A stretch of DNA of 64,000 nucleotides from Isoetes taiwanensis (Eukaryota > Streptophyta > Lycopodiopsida > Isoetales > Isoetaceae), in contig JAJEKV010000158.1 of the NCBI GenBank assembly GCA_021234155.1, forward strand, positions 617,820 to 681,819, read 5' to 3'. The notes beneath the pieces are model-generated. The model was not told where the DNA came from and searched no databases. It saw only the letters and a list, made by a program, of their open reading frames with translations. Made by a program: the position numbers and the translations under genes. Below, in pieces: positions 25,078-36,161 of this stretch (position 1 is the first letter of the stretch; the number at the start of each line of letters is the position of its first letter).

Positions 25078-28000
25078 TGTTTTTTAATTATTATTGATTA
25101 ACATTTTGTTTCTTGAATGTGAACTTTCACATAGAACGATATGTAATATTTATTCAAACACTAGCAACATCAACTGGAGGCAAGTCTTCATTATGGTGAG
25201 ACTTGTAGGGATACCAATTTTAAGACGGTGCATGTCTAGTTTGAGTAAAAGCCATATGAAAATCGCTGGTTGAGGCTAAAAATGATGGCCACATAAAGTC
25301 TCTAAGGCAAAATATGGGCCAAGAATTCTATGGGCAAAAATTCTTACGATAATAAAAAGCTAAGATTGCTAAAATAACAAAACTTTCACATGCAATGTTA
25401 TTCATGCAATGTTATTAGAGACTCATGGATATAATTATTAGATGTTGGCAACAATTTTGGTAGATCAATTTATTATGGTCTAATACAATGAATTGTATAA
25501 CTTTGGAATCAAAAGTGGTAAATTGAGTGGTGGGTTTCTCTCGATTTATCACCAAAGAAGATTAGGGCTTTTGCACCACGGGGGCTCATGCATATCTTGT
25601 ATGATATGGCTTCCAGTGACATTGTAATACTGTCTTAGAGCAAAATAACCACCAAAAGAAGGTTATTTTAGAGTAGCTATTGCACTCTTAGAATAGTCTC
25701 GATGCATTTCGGTATGTGTTCTTTCTAGGCGGACAAAGGCCACATAAATAGATGGCCATTTTCGTGGCTTACAAAAGAAGCTAAGCAGTTTCATTGGCCC
25801 CGTTAGCATGCTCAGGGATGAATAGCAAATATCTTGTAATAGATACGCTCACAGTCAAATGCATCGGCTTATTTGATGCCCTAAAACGTAGTGATACTCC
25901 AAAGTTCATTTTATTTACGCAAGCATGTAAGCTGATATGATTATCAAAGAAGAAGAGTTCTTGATCTGATGTAAAGATCTTTTGGATGGATCTTTTGAAT
26001 ATTTTAGAGTTTCATGCTCTAAAAGCAGAACAAAGTCCTTTCGACATCGGTCGTCTTGAAAAGAAGCGGAATTTGTTAATTTGGCAACATGTAGTGGATC
26101 CATGGCACTTTGGCTAATGATATCTGGGGGTTTTCAGGATTTTTGTGAAATCCTTCTAGAACACGAGAAGTCTTTGCAAAGCAGCGAGGGTTATGGTCCT
26201 CCCAAGCTTCAACCGCGACTCGAAAAATCTTTTTGCTTTTTATATGACATTTTGTATTTATTATCAATAAATATGAGAGCCTAATGATGCGGATGAATAA
26301 GAGTATTGTAACAAATGTTGTTACATGCAATGAAGCGGATCTTGAGGAATAAAGAGAATGGGTTGGTAGATCAACAAACCTCGATACATCAAATATCTTT
26401 AAGGCTTTTGTTTGCCTTTGTATAATAGATCTTTGCAATTTCTGAGAAAGTAGTCGTTTTGGAGGAATAAATCCTAAAAGCTTGTTTTATAGTGGATGCA
26501 TGTGCATCATTATGTGCCTATAGGTTTTAGACAAAATGTTGTTGATTACTTTTTACATTTCCTTTTCGGTTGCTTTACACTAACTTTGGGCAATAGGCTA
26601 CATTGGGTGAAGAGCGTGAGAGAATACCAATGCAACCCTTAGCTATTACCACTTTTGTGCTAATGTTTTGCTTGATTAGTACAGAATGCGGATATTCTCC
26701 TCTCAATGTGGTTCTTTTGTCCTAGTTAAGTGGTTTTAGCCCGAGGAAAGGAGCGAGGGAATTATCTTTGCCAAGTTAGGTAGCAAAGGAATCGTGGTGG
26801 CTACATAGCACAACTTCTGAAGTTTATGGGTTATGCAACCGGAGTTGGACTTGGGAGTTCATAAAAGGTTTATTTGATTGATTAAAGGGAAGTGGCTTTT
26901 ATGCTAAATAATATTTCCTTAATTTTAAAGAAGATGTTTTATTGTTATCTCATCTACATGCATAAGATAATGCATGAAAAGAATGCTATTAGCTTTGATA
27001 TCTAACTTTGGGCTTTGTGCCATGGCTTTATGTATGATGCCTAGAGTGGTAATGTTACATTCTAAAAACTATTTAATGATAATGTTGCATTCTAAAAGTA
27101 TCTATTGATAAAAACATATGGCTCACGGAATTTTGTAGTCTTGAAAGATGCATGACCATGGAGCTAAAATCCGATAGAGCATGGAGCATGTTACTAAGTC
27201 ATGAACATGTTTGAGGATAATGATCCTGAGAGAAAATATGCCATCGCTTGGATTAGCTCGGTCCAAGTATGGGATGATAAGGCTTCACGGATGGATTGGT
27301 GAAGTAGTTTGAAGTGCTAGTGGGCTTTTGTCTAGGCTGGCTTCGATGGGGTTTTAAATATTTCATCTCATTGGTCTTATCGGTGAAGCATATCTCTCTT
27401 GTGATATTACTTGAGCAAAGCTGAATAATCAAACTTTTGGCATTGTAGTGACTTTAGATACATGTTGCTAATATTGTAGCTTTGTTGGTATACAAAAGAG
27501 ACTCAAGTTGAGTATAGATGAATATGTTCCACAAACATGGAAAGGATGAGTTCAAAATTATGGAAAGAGCATGGTGATGGGATCATTATCTTTGTTGTTA
27601 TTGAAATAAACTTTGCGAGAATAATGATACGTCATATAAGGCATCTGGTATCCAATTGCCGTTGTTGCCCATCAAAATTAGCCATATGGCTCACAAAAAG
27701 TAAATGACTTTGCTTCAAAAGCATATGGATAGACCATAATTACGGTATCAAATATTTGTGACTGCAATCTACAAGTGCGGAAGAGTTGCAATTAAGGTAA
27801 CTTTACAATGCCTCTTGCTTCCTTTTAATCATCTGAAAGATTATTTATCTATGGCATATTGTAGTTATAGGATAGTACAAGACCCTTCTTGTAATGGTAG
27901 GGTCTTGCCCATCTATAATTACGGTATATACATGAAGTGGTCTTCATACGGTTGGAGTAGGGTTTTATTATTGATTAACATTTGTTTCTTGAATGTGAAC

Positions 28001-28244
28001 TTTCACATAGGGGAACATTATGTAATATTATTCAAGAGCACTAACAGCATCAGCACAGGCAAGTCTTCATTATGGTGAGACATGAGGATGCCCAATTTTA
28101 AGACCGATTGCCTCTGGTTTGGTAAAAGCCATATGAGAAATAAAAGCTGCTGATTTCGAGGGGGCTAAAATGATGGCCATAAAGTCTCTAGGCAAAATAT
28201 GGGCAAGAATTTTATGGGCAAGAGGAGAATTCTTCTGATAATAA
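25078..28244. repeat. Repeat unit A-B-A', first copy
   Basis: Segment A (about 25,078-25,355) recurs as A' at about 27,960-28,244 in the same orientation (shared TTGATTAACATTTTG-like start, GGCAAGTCTTCATTATGGTGAG, GATGGCCA..AAAGTCTCTA). The segment between, B (25,356-27,960), recurs as B' at 36,111-38,093. The arrangement is A-B-A'-B', a unit of about 2.88 kb in tandem or an LTR-like element with A as LTR. B holds no retroviral motif. The longest minus frame (26,076-26,438) matches nothing I know. Copies differ by frequent small indels. Confidence 0.65.
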
Positions 28245-28279
28245 GCGAGTCTTTAGCATACGGAGGGTTTACCCTCCAT

Positions 28280-30990
28280 GACAGAAGTGAAATGGCCATC
28301 TCCTTGCACTCAAAGTTATGTTTCGAGCATATCTTGTTAAGACTTATAAGTTAAGAACATGTAAATAATGTTCAAGACAATGTAAGGCATATGCGTTGGA
28401 TTTACCTCGGTATTCCTTTTAATCAATAAGCATCTTTAAGCAGCTTACGGAACAACATTTTGGAATAGTTTTTTAAGACATAGTATACTCTTAAGGCTTT
28501 CCTTTTGCTTTGGCAAATAATAAGGATAATGCTTCTCCACACCACCAAACCAAGCGGTGTTGACATGTTAAAAGTTAGGAAACGCAATGCATTGCTTGAA
28601 GCCTTTTGGCAAGTGTTATGTATTAGCTGAAGCCTTCTAGCTTTATTAACTTTACCATATTGATATTCTTTCTTAGATGTCTTGTTATTGCAACATTTTA
28701 TTTTTTACTCTACAAACTTGATGAACTTTCCTCACGTTCTTTTATTTCTCCTTGACTTTGTTTGTTTTTGTAATGGTGTGCCTATATATGTTGTCTAATT
28801 GAGATGATAAAGAGTTGAGTGATGAGGATTGCTATTATTACAATGCAACAAATCATAAAGAGTATATCCATGTGGGACTGTTATACAATAGTTCTACTTC
28901 TTAAGGTTGCAAATATTGCAAACGATGGGTTGCAAATATTACCATCTTAAGAGCACCAGGGATTTTGCCTTTCACACATCTATACAGCCTTTGAATTTCA
29001 ATTTCCAAAAGCGTCACATCCCGGCCTTATTGTTAACTCCATCTGATTGCATCAAAGCAAAATAGATGTCAAAATGCTTAATCCTTGAGAGACATCATAG
29101 AAGCATTTGTAGGGATCCGGTACTTCGCTACCATAGCTTGAATGGGCTGATAATTGAAGCCCTCTCATTCTTCACAGGTCTTAAGTGATGGATTGACCAA
29201 AAGTAGGTGGCTAGACACAAAACTTTGTGCATGTTTATTCCTCCAAAATCTCAAACAACCACACTTTCGATTGTATATACTCCTTCCATGTTCTATGCAA
29301 AATAGAAAGCTCTATCATATAATAAAAACTTGATGGTGGATACATCTTTAGCCTGATTCTTCTGGTAAATCATCTTAGCGTGCAAGATACTCCAAACCCT
29401 AACCTCAAATGTGCACACCAAAATCAATATAGGAAGCCCTTAAACACTTAATACACTTTTGATCTAGGAAAGATTATATTAGCATCTACAATCTATCAAT
29501 CACATACATCTAAGGCTCATTGTAGCCTCCAAGACATAATGTGATATCATACTAGCACTATTTTAAAGAGTACTTATATCTTTTCTTTGCTGTACCTTTA
29601 TTCTTCGACATATTGGTGGAGCAGGATTAGTGGCCCGGGTAAGTCGACTTCATGAAAGAAGAGTAGATACGCCTTTATATAGGGTTATTAATCTGTTGTG
29701 TTCTCTCCCAGCATCTCCATCATGATTTTTTCTATGATCGATCATTAGGGAAGTTAAGGCTACTCAAAGGCACAATGAAAGAAGAAACAATCCACGGTGA
29801 TGGTAAGTCCCATGTTAATAAAGGTGGCATAGAAACAATCGGCTAGCATTATCATAAATAGTATGCCATGGACCCAGCTTGACCAATATTTTTTATTCAA
29901 TATGTAGCGATTATTCAATATGTAGCTTGATTATTCAATAAGTAGCATATATCTTCAATATAACTTCCTCAATTCTATTATTTTTAGGATAAGCTTAGTT
30001 GGTATTTCCTTCAAATAGATATGCATGTTATCTAGCCGTCATTTTTTTGTCGCGAAGTTAGATGGATTTACCTACCAATGTTTCTTATTTCACGAGCTAC
30101 AAATATGTAGTGCTTAATATATGTACTACAAGGATATGCATGGCAAATTTATAACTTGTGGCTCCATGTTACTTGACATCGCTTTAAAATATCACCGGGT
30201 TTGGATGTGTGGATTTACTTGGCGGGCTATAAAGGCCGAACTTAAATCTCAAATTCGAAGATGTTAAGTAAATGAGCATTTCTCAAAACGAAAGATTTGT
30301 TCCTTTCTCATGACAGTCATAACCCAATTGCTTTGAAAAAAGAAATTCATGCATTTGCTAAAATATTGGCATTTATTCATAATAGTCCCGGTGTGCTTTT
30401 AGCTCAGATAAGTCGAACTCAATGTCTCCTTTCACAAACAGAATAAGGTTGTCTCTTGAACAATCTACGGAATTGTTATACTTTCCATCATCTTGATTGC
30501 AAATTCAAATCATTCAAAAGTTATTCAAAGGACCACAAGAAAGGTTTATAATGTTGTTTAGATTCCCTCATGTCCTTCGAGTTGGCGTGAGGGCGTGAGT
30601 AAAGACTGCCTCAATAATCAATAGGTTGAGGGCATGAGTAAAGATTGCCTCAATAATCAATAGGTTAAATTACATGAATTCATCGAAATCTTTTCAACAT
30701 TCTAGTACATTTGTTTAGAATTACCCTATTGTCCTTGTTCTAGATAGCTCAACATTAGTTGCTCGTCGTATCAACAAAAGTGAGAGTCGTATTAACAAAG
30801 GTGAGAATATCATTGCAAAATGAGAAAAAATGTGAATTAGAGCTGTGATTACGTGGAATGCTCAATCTCAATCCTCCAAACTGGCAATTGCCCATCAAAC
30901 TCACAGTTAACTTCATTATCGTGAGTTGCAGTTTGCAAAAGTTGAATTAAGCCTACACTTGTGGAAAATGTCTAATTAATCTAGTTGTTC
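28280..30990. other. Left part of the insertion, mostly unrecognised
   Basis: AT-rich DNA with two small tandem repeats (29,895-29,950, units of GATTATTCAATATGTAGC type; and 30,589-30,667, two units of about 39 bp). A minus-strand stretch at about 29,090-29,250 reads SSHLLLVNPSLKTCE and FNYQPIQAMVAKYRIPT across a frame change. It looks coding, but I cannot assign it. Confidence 0.35.
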
Positions 30991-31039
30991 AATTATGACA
31001 ACAGCTAGATGTCTGGTTCATAAGAAAATCATTACGTTA

Positions 31040-33170
31040 TGGAGAAGTTATGGACTCATGCAATTTGTACACAATAGAATCGTGCTGGCTTCCATCATCA
31101 CTCCACACAAATGCATTTCAAATGGCTCATTTCTTAAGTACCTGGCAGATAATTCCACACAAGAGAACACTGAATCTCCACTTTAGATTATGTGTCTTGA
31201 GGCTAAAAATTTACTACTAGTTTTAGAGTTCACAAGCTGTTAGTAAGCTTGCCTGACCTATCAAATCAAAGCAAGCTGCAAATTTTTTGCTAGAAAGATT
31301 AAGGATAGCTAGAAATTACATAGTACCCAAAACTGAAAAAAGAGACCCAGTCAGCAAAGCTTGCCTTTATAGGGGCGAGTACAAATACTGTTAGAATGCC
31401 AACATTGGTAATGTACTGCGACAAAATTCAAGCTCTATGTATTTAATATTACAGAGTTGTCTATGTGTTTGGATGCTGCCACTTTGCATCAGCAAAACTG
31501 TGACGGCTTTACCGCTCTGGAAAAGTAATGTCATTAAACTCCTGTATTGCAACTAGTCATTGTGTATTATCATACATATGGCGGTTGTGCCTCTTTACCC
31601 GCCCTTTCATTTCCTACAGGTAAGCATAAGCATAAATGCATCCAACATCTTGTTAAAGTTACAGTAGTAATCCAACGGGCCTCATAAATAAACGAGTATC
31701 CAAACAAAGCAAATTGAACTTTTCAGTATGAAATCCAACTTCATCTACCTTTTCCAAAAACTATGCAAAATATTAGGCTTAATAATGCAGTTCAACTGGA
31801 TAAACAATAGACATGTGGGTGCATTTAATGCACAATGGAGCTGATCACATTACCCAGAGACTGCACAAAGGGGCTTCAAAGCGCGTGGCCATAGCTTCAT
31901 ATCTAACCAAACTTCCAGAAGAAAGTAACAGAAAAACAAATGGAAAGCAAACTAACTATGAATATAAAAACACAGAAGACTAATTTGGAGGAAGTACTGC
32001 ATCCCATTATTCATGGGATTTCATTAAATATCTCCGTGTCCAACTACCACCAGATTTCCTATTCCCACCTTACCAAATTGCAGTCAACATGTTATTAATA
32101 TTTCCAAGTGAAGTAATTCACATCAAAGAGGGATAAAATTAAGGATAACTTGACTTCACTGTGACTAATTAAAAAAAAGGTCTGATCAACAAAATAACAC
32201 TTACCTTGCAGCAAAAAGCCATAAGACGTTGCTGAGCCTCAATAGCACAGATGTCCAAAAATAGCGCCAATTTTGCAAGGGACTAACTCGTGCAGGCGTG
32301 CGAGGGCTACAAACCAATGTAAGTACATGGGTTAGGGCTGACCATTATCATTATGGAACAATTGATGCTTTCAGAATAGGACATTTTTATGTAAGTGCAG
32401 AAATAAAGAGACCACCAGTTATTGACAAAAAATCACGTGAAAGGTAGCAGTGACACAACATAATAATGCTCGGACATTGAATCTCAAATGCAAAAACCTC
32501 ATCTTTTCCCAATTCTCATCTTTTGCTAACTTCACTACATCTTTTGTATGATGTGATGCGATACTCAAACCCAGCCTATGTCCAACGTTCAGCAGATACT
32601 GTACATTATTTTCAGATATAAAAGGCTCTGCAAGTTGTTTGGCATTGAATTCACTAGCAAAACATAACATGTTTTGCATATATACAGTCTGTTTTGCATC
32701 TTACATGCCATAGAAGGTGTTTTTGCATCTTACATATTCTACTGGTAATCAAGGAGTTTCCAAAGGAGGCAGAATCTAAATGCTCCAAGTGGCAAGCATG
32801 CAAAGCTAAAAAATGCAATAGCATCTGGGCTCGCACAATCTGTACACAATAGAATCATGCTGGCTTCCATCGTTACTCTGCATGACAAATCTAAAAACAG
32901 AGCCCCAATTCCAAATGCGTTTCAAATGACTCATTTCTCAAAGTACCTGGCAGAGAATTCCAAGCAAGGGAACATCAAGTCTCCACTTTAGATTATGTGT
33001 CTGTGCAGAGCTAGAAACTTAGCATAATGGTGTTGGAAGTTCACAAGCTGCTAGGAGTAAACTTGCCTGCTGTGCAGAGCTAGAAACTTAGCATAATGGT
33101 GTTGGAAGTTCACAAGCTGCTAGGAGTAAACTTGCCTGACCTATCAAATCGAAGCAAGCTGCAAATTTTT
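31040..33170 (+). repeat. Dispersed direct duplication with a perfect 69-bp tandem repeat
   Basis: About 31,060-31,290 and 32,838-33,170 are direct copies (shared TACACAATAGAATC, GCTGGCTTCCATC, CACTTTAGATTATGTGTCT, CCTATCAAATC). In the second copy a 69-bp unit (33,001-33,069, then 33,070-about 33,135) is repeated without visible change, pointing to recent slippage or unequal exchange. A 28-bp perfect palindrome with an ATATATAT centre follows at 33,223-33,250. Confidence 0.75.
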
Positions 33171-33361
33171 TTCTACTCTAGTCCAAACATTACAACTCGC
33201 CACAAAACAGATGATTGAATGCCATTTATTCATATATATATGAATAAATGCCAATAAACAGGAAGACGGGGCGACAGCTTTCTCCGGCTGCATCTCCAGA
33301 ACTGTGGCCAGAACTCAGAAATAACTTCTTTTGTCAGGGGCAGTGCCCTTGGGGAGTGCTC

Positions 33362-33490
33362 ATCCTTTGGTAAGAATAGCTCTGAAATAATCCATTACTT
33401 CACAAAACTTCCTTATGTACATAGTAGCAACAATTTGCTTAGGCCCATCATCCTGGGGAACTGGTTCAAAGAAAGGGACCCAAGTTTACT
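33362..33490 (-). CDS. Possible terminal exon, unknown protein
   Basis: A minus-strand open segment reads TWVPFFEPVPQDDGPKQIVA, then RKFCEVMDYFRAILTKG and TGA. Composition and codon use look coding, and it lies downstream of the ADCS exons on the same strand. It does not match ADCS, so it may be the last exon of the unidentified membrane-protein gene whose exons lie at 34,385-35,420. No good acceptor was identified. Confidence 0.3.
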
Positions 33491-33768
33491 CTATCTCAGA
33501 CCTTTGTAAATACTGCCTTAAACAAAGCTTAAAACTAAGCTCAATCCTGCAAGTTGATCTTAAGAAGTAAAAGACACCGGATTAACACAAAACAACCACA
33601 TGCAGCTTCCTCAAAGATTCATAGCAGAGCCAGTTGGCATGAACTGTCAAGTTATTTTTCCATTTACCTGGAAACAGAATGTCACTTATGTCAGCAGATT
33701 ACTAGAAACTTTGTAGCGGAATTAAGGCTGTGAAGTCTAGTTTTTAAATAAACACAACAATTACCCAC

Positions 33769-34288
33769 CTTAATATTATGTTGGCACCATGATTTTTCAT
33801 GCCAATAAAGCCGTGTCAATTCCCAAAAATTTTCCAAAAGCTTTCGTCCATATGCTGTCGCTATACTTTCTGGATGGAACTATCAAAGAGAAAATAAAAG
33901 GCACATAAAGACTTCTAGAAAGTGTAAGCGTTTTGCACATTGAGGTCTACATTACCTGCACACCATGATGTGGCCTACTAATATGAGAAACTCCCTTTAG
34001 TAGCCTTACTTTGTCAAGAGCTTCAGTAACATCTTTCGAATAATTCTTAACAATTTCATTGCTTCCTTTAATCATGGCAAATTCCTCTGGCATTCCTAGA
34101 TCCAAAGCCCTACTGTCCAAATGATTGACATATTTTCCAGCAAGGCAATCATGAGCCTCGACAACAGACCCCCAGGAGCCAAGTATTTCAGAAATGCCCA
34201 GTGGTTTTTCTCCAATAGCCCATGCTGTTGCAACCAAATCTCCTGGTAGTGAATTGAGATCAACAATCAAAGAATGGTATCGAACAAT
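33769..34288 (-). pseudogene. ADCS: Aminodeoxychorismate synthase, amidotransferase-domain exons
   Basis: Two phase-0 exons. The upstream one (34,288-33,956, 111 codons) opens IVRYHSLIVDLNSLPGDLVATAW and ends GVQ before a GTAATG donor. The next (33,879-33,769, 37 codons) opens FHPESIATAYGRKLLENF and ends before GTGGGT. RYHSL and GVQFHPES with the catalytic His-Glu pair are hallmarks of class I glutamine amidotransferases. The run HPESIATAYG..NF..LT..YW, with a long insert before it, is typical of plant ADCS, the bifunctional plastid PabA-PabB enzyme that makes the p-aminobenzoate precursor of folate. The nucleophile-Cys exon and all PabB exons are not recognisable here, so this is a gene fragment. 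Confidence 0.7.
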
Positions 34289-34384
34289 CTACATTGCATA
34301 CAACAAAATGCAAAATGTGAGAATAGCCCAACCAAAATTTTCATAGTCTTTATATACTGGTTTAAACAAAACATGTGTACTTAC

Positions 34385-36161
34385 CACAAGACCAACGTCA
34401 GCTACTACATGGAACGTCAACTCCCGTCCTAATTTACAAAGAGGGCCTGGCTTAATATGAATGATGCGAAAGTATGAGCAAAAAAACTAGAGTATTTCCA
34501 TAATACAGACCTGCACATCAAAAGGCTTGATCCTCTCCAAATCAAAAGTGGCTTGGTGAAACATCTTGTGGAGCTCTCTTGAACTCGATAATACAATAAG
34601 AAATGTCGCAATAGATGCAAAGTTAAAGATTGCCACTCCCAAATCTGCAAAGCATCCAAACTAGCTTTAGATATTGTGAACCATCGTTGTGTCTCAACAA
34701 CCTGAAGGTTTTCAGATAAACTTATAGTGCAGTGAAGAACAAATACTAGAAAAATAGAATCTTTGCATCAAAATACCTGAGACAAATCCGAATCTGTGGG
34801 AAGCTATGTCAGTCGGTGTCTATGTTGAAAGAAAACCGATGGATAGAAGAAGGGAATAACAGAAGGAGATCTGTAGGACCTATCCAGATTGCGCTAATGG
34901 CGAAGGTCGGATATGCCATTTTAGACCAATCATATTTGTCAAGCGGAATACTCTGTCTTGCATGTTCTTACAGCGATCCACCTGCAGTATTTGTACGATT
35001 TGTGATGATGGCTGGAACCTTAATCAAATTCCAGATTATCATGTACCTTGGAGCGGCCTGGTTGTTACTTTTATAGTTCCAAATTGTAGAAGATTCGGCA
35101 ACAGTGGAAACAGGGATGGGTTTATGAAATAGAAAGACCACAGTTGCAGAGCATGAATCCTAACTAGCAGAATGTCATGGAGAGCTTGCTGCTTAGCCTG
35201 GCAAACCTTAGGCCTATAAGCAGGGCCATTATCAGGGTTTAGAGCAAAAAATAAACTGGCCATTGATCCAAAAAGAAGGCTCCACATTCGATCAAAGTCT
35301 GGGAATAGAGATGCGACAAAACAATCCATGCGGGCAAAGGAGAAAAATGGGCACAGAAAAGGCATAGAACCTACCCTGTTAAAACCGAAATAACCTCCCT
35401 CATAAACAAATCTGATCATTTAAACAGAAAACTAATCTACAATACCATGTCTGAGATGCACTGCTTTCCATGCCAATTTCATATGCACCATAGTCGAGAG
35501 TTAAAAGTAGACTAAGAACTCAGAAGTACTGCTGTAAATGTTGAGATACATGGAACATGAAAGCAACCAGCGAATACTGGAGACTTGGATTGAATAGAAA
35601 TGGAACCAGAGGATACTCAAATACACGGTTAAATGGAACATATTTAGGCTAAACAGAGGCCATGCTAACTCTGCTAAAGCATCGGAGAAGCTTACCAGGG
35701 ATCTACGGGTGCACTGGAAAACCTATCAGGGTGCCACAAAATGCACAATCATATCTATTCCTCAAATATATTTCAAAACCGCAAAATTTCTGAAACCACG
35801 GCAGGACAACTCTGGGAGCGAGCAAACCTCTGTCAATGCACCGTCCATCAACTGCCAAGCTGAGTGCACTTTCATTCATGAAGTTGAAGCCAGAATCGCT
35901 CCATTGGAAGCCAGAGGAAAAATGCTTGAAAGAAGAAGAAGGGTCGAGCTGCGCGATAGCCACGCCTGCGAAGGAATGGGGCTGGATGACCGAGAGTTTA
36001 CAGGCAGCAGCCAGTTTGGAGCAGTCACCAGCATGTACTGCATATGCAGCATATCTGAATAATACCCACATACCCACATAAACGAGGGTTTGCCCCCTAG
36101 GGGCAACCCAAAAGCTAAGATTGCTAAAATAACAAAAACTTTCACATGCAATGTTATTCAT
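34385..36161 (-). CDS. Exons of an unidentified membrane-protein gene, fused upstream of ADCS exons
   Basis: Exons with proper borders lie on the minus strand: 34,450-34,385 (22 codons, PGPLCKLGRELTFHVV...; donor GTAAGT), 34,644-34,511 (LGVAIFNFASIATFLIVLSS, then RELHKMFHQATFDLERIKPF; acceptor after a TTTGCAG tract), and a segment at about 35,395-35,130 (MWSLLFGSMASLFFALNPDN, then RPKVCQAKQQALHDILLVRI). A further open segment at 36,161-35,703 has a polar, transit-peptide-like start near MNESALSLAVDG. The hydrophobic stretches suggest membrane segments. Phases join in frame, and the 34,385 exon is in phase with the ADCS exon at 34,288. I do not recognise the protein. The join may be a chimeric transcript unit. 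Confidence 0.4.

Larger units (their letters stand above)
28245..36110. mobile_element. Insertion of about 7.9 kb between A' and B', carrying gene exons
   Basis: In the first copy, A runs directly into B (GATAATAAAAAGCTAAG at about 25,349-25,365). In the second, A' stops at GATAATAA (28,244) and B' starts at AAGCTAAG (36,112), so the DNA between is inserted. Both ends carry a hairpin: GGAGGGT-TT-ACCCTCC near 28,261-28,276, and a GGGTTTGCCCC / GGGGCAACCC stem near 36,087-36,110. I see no terminal inverted repeats and no CTRR/TC Helitron ends with confidence. It carries spliced exons of at least one plant gene (33,370-36,160), so it may be a gene-capturing transposon or a larger rearrangement. 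Confidence 0.5.

Noticed and set aside
34816-35076. Plus-strand open frame over the ADCS-side exons
   Set aside because: It lies opposite the minus-strand exon series, has no motif and no splice support.
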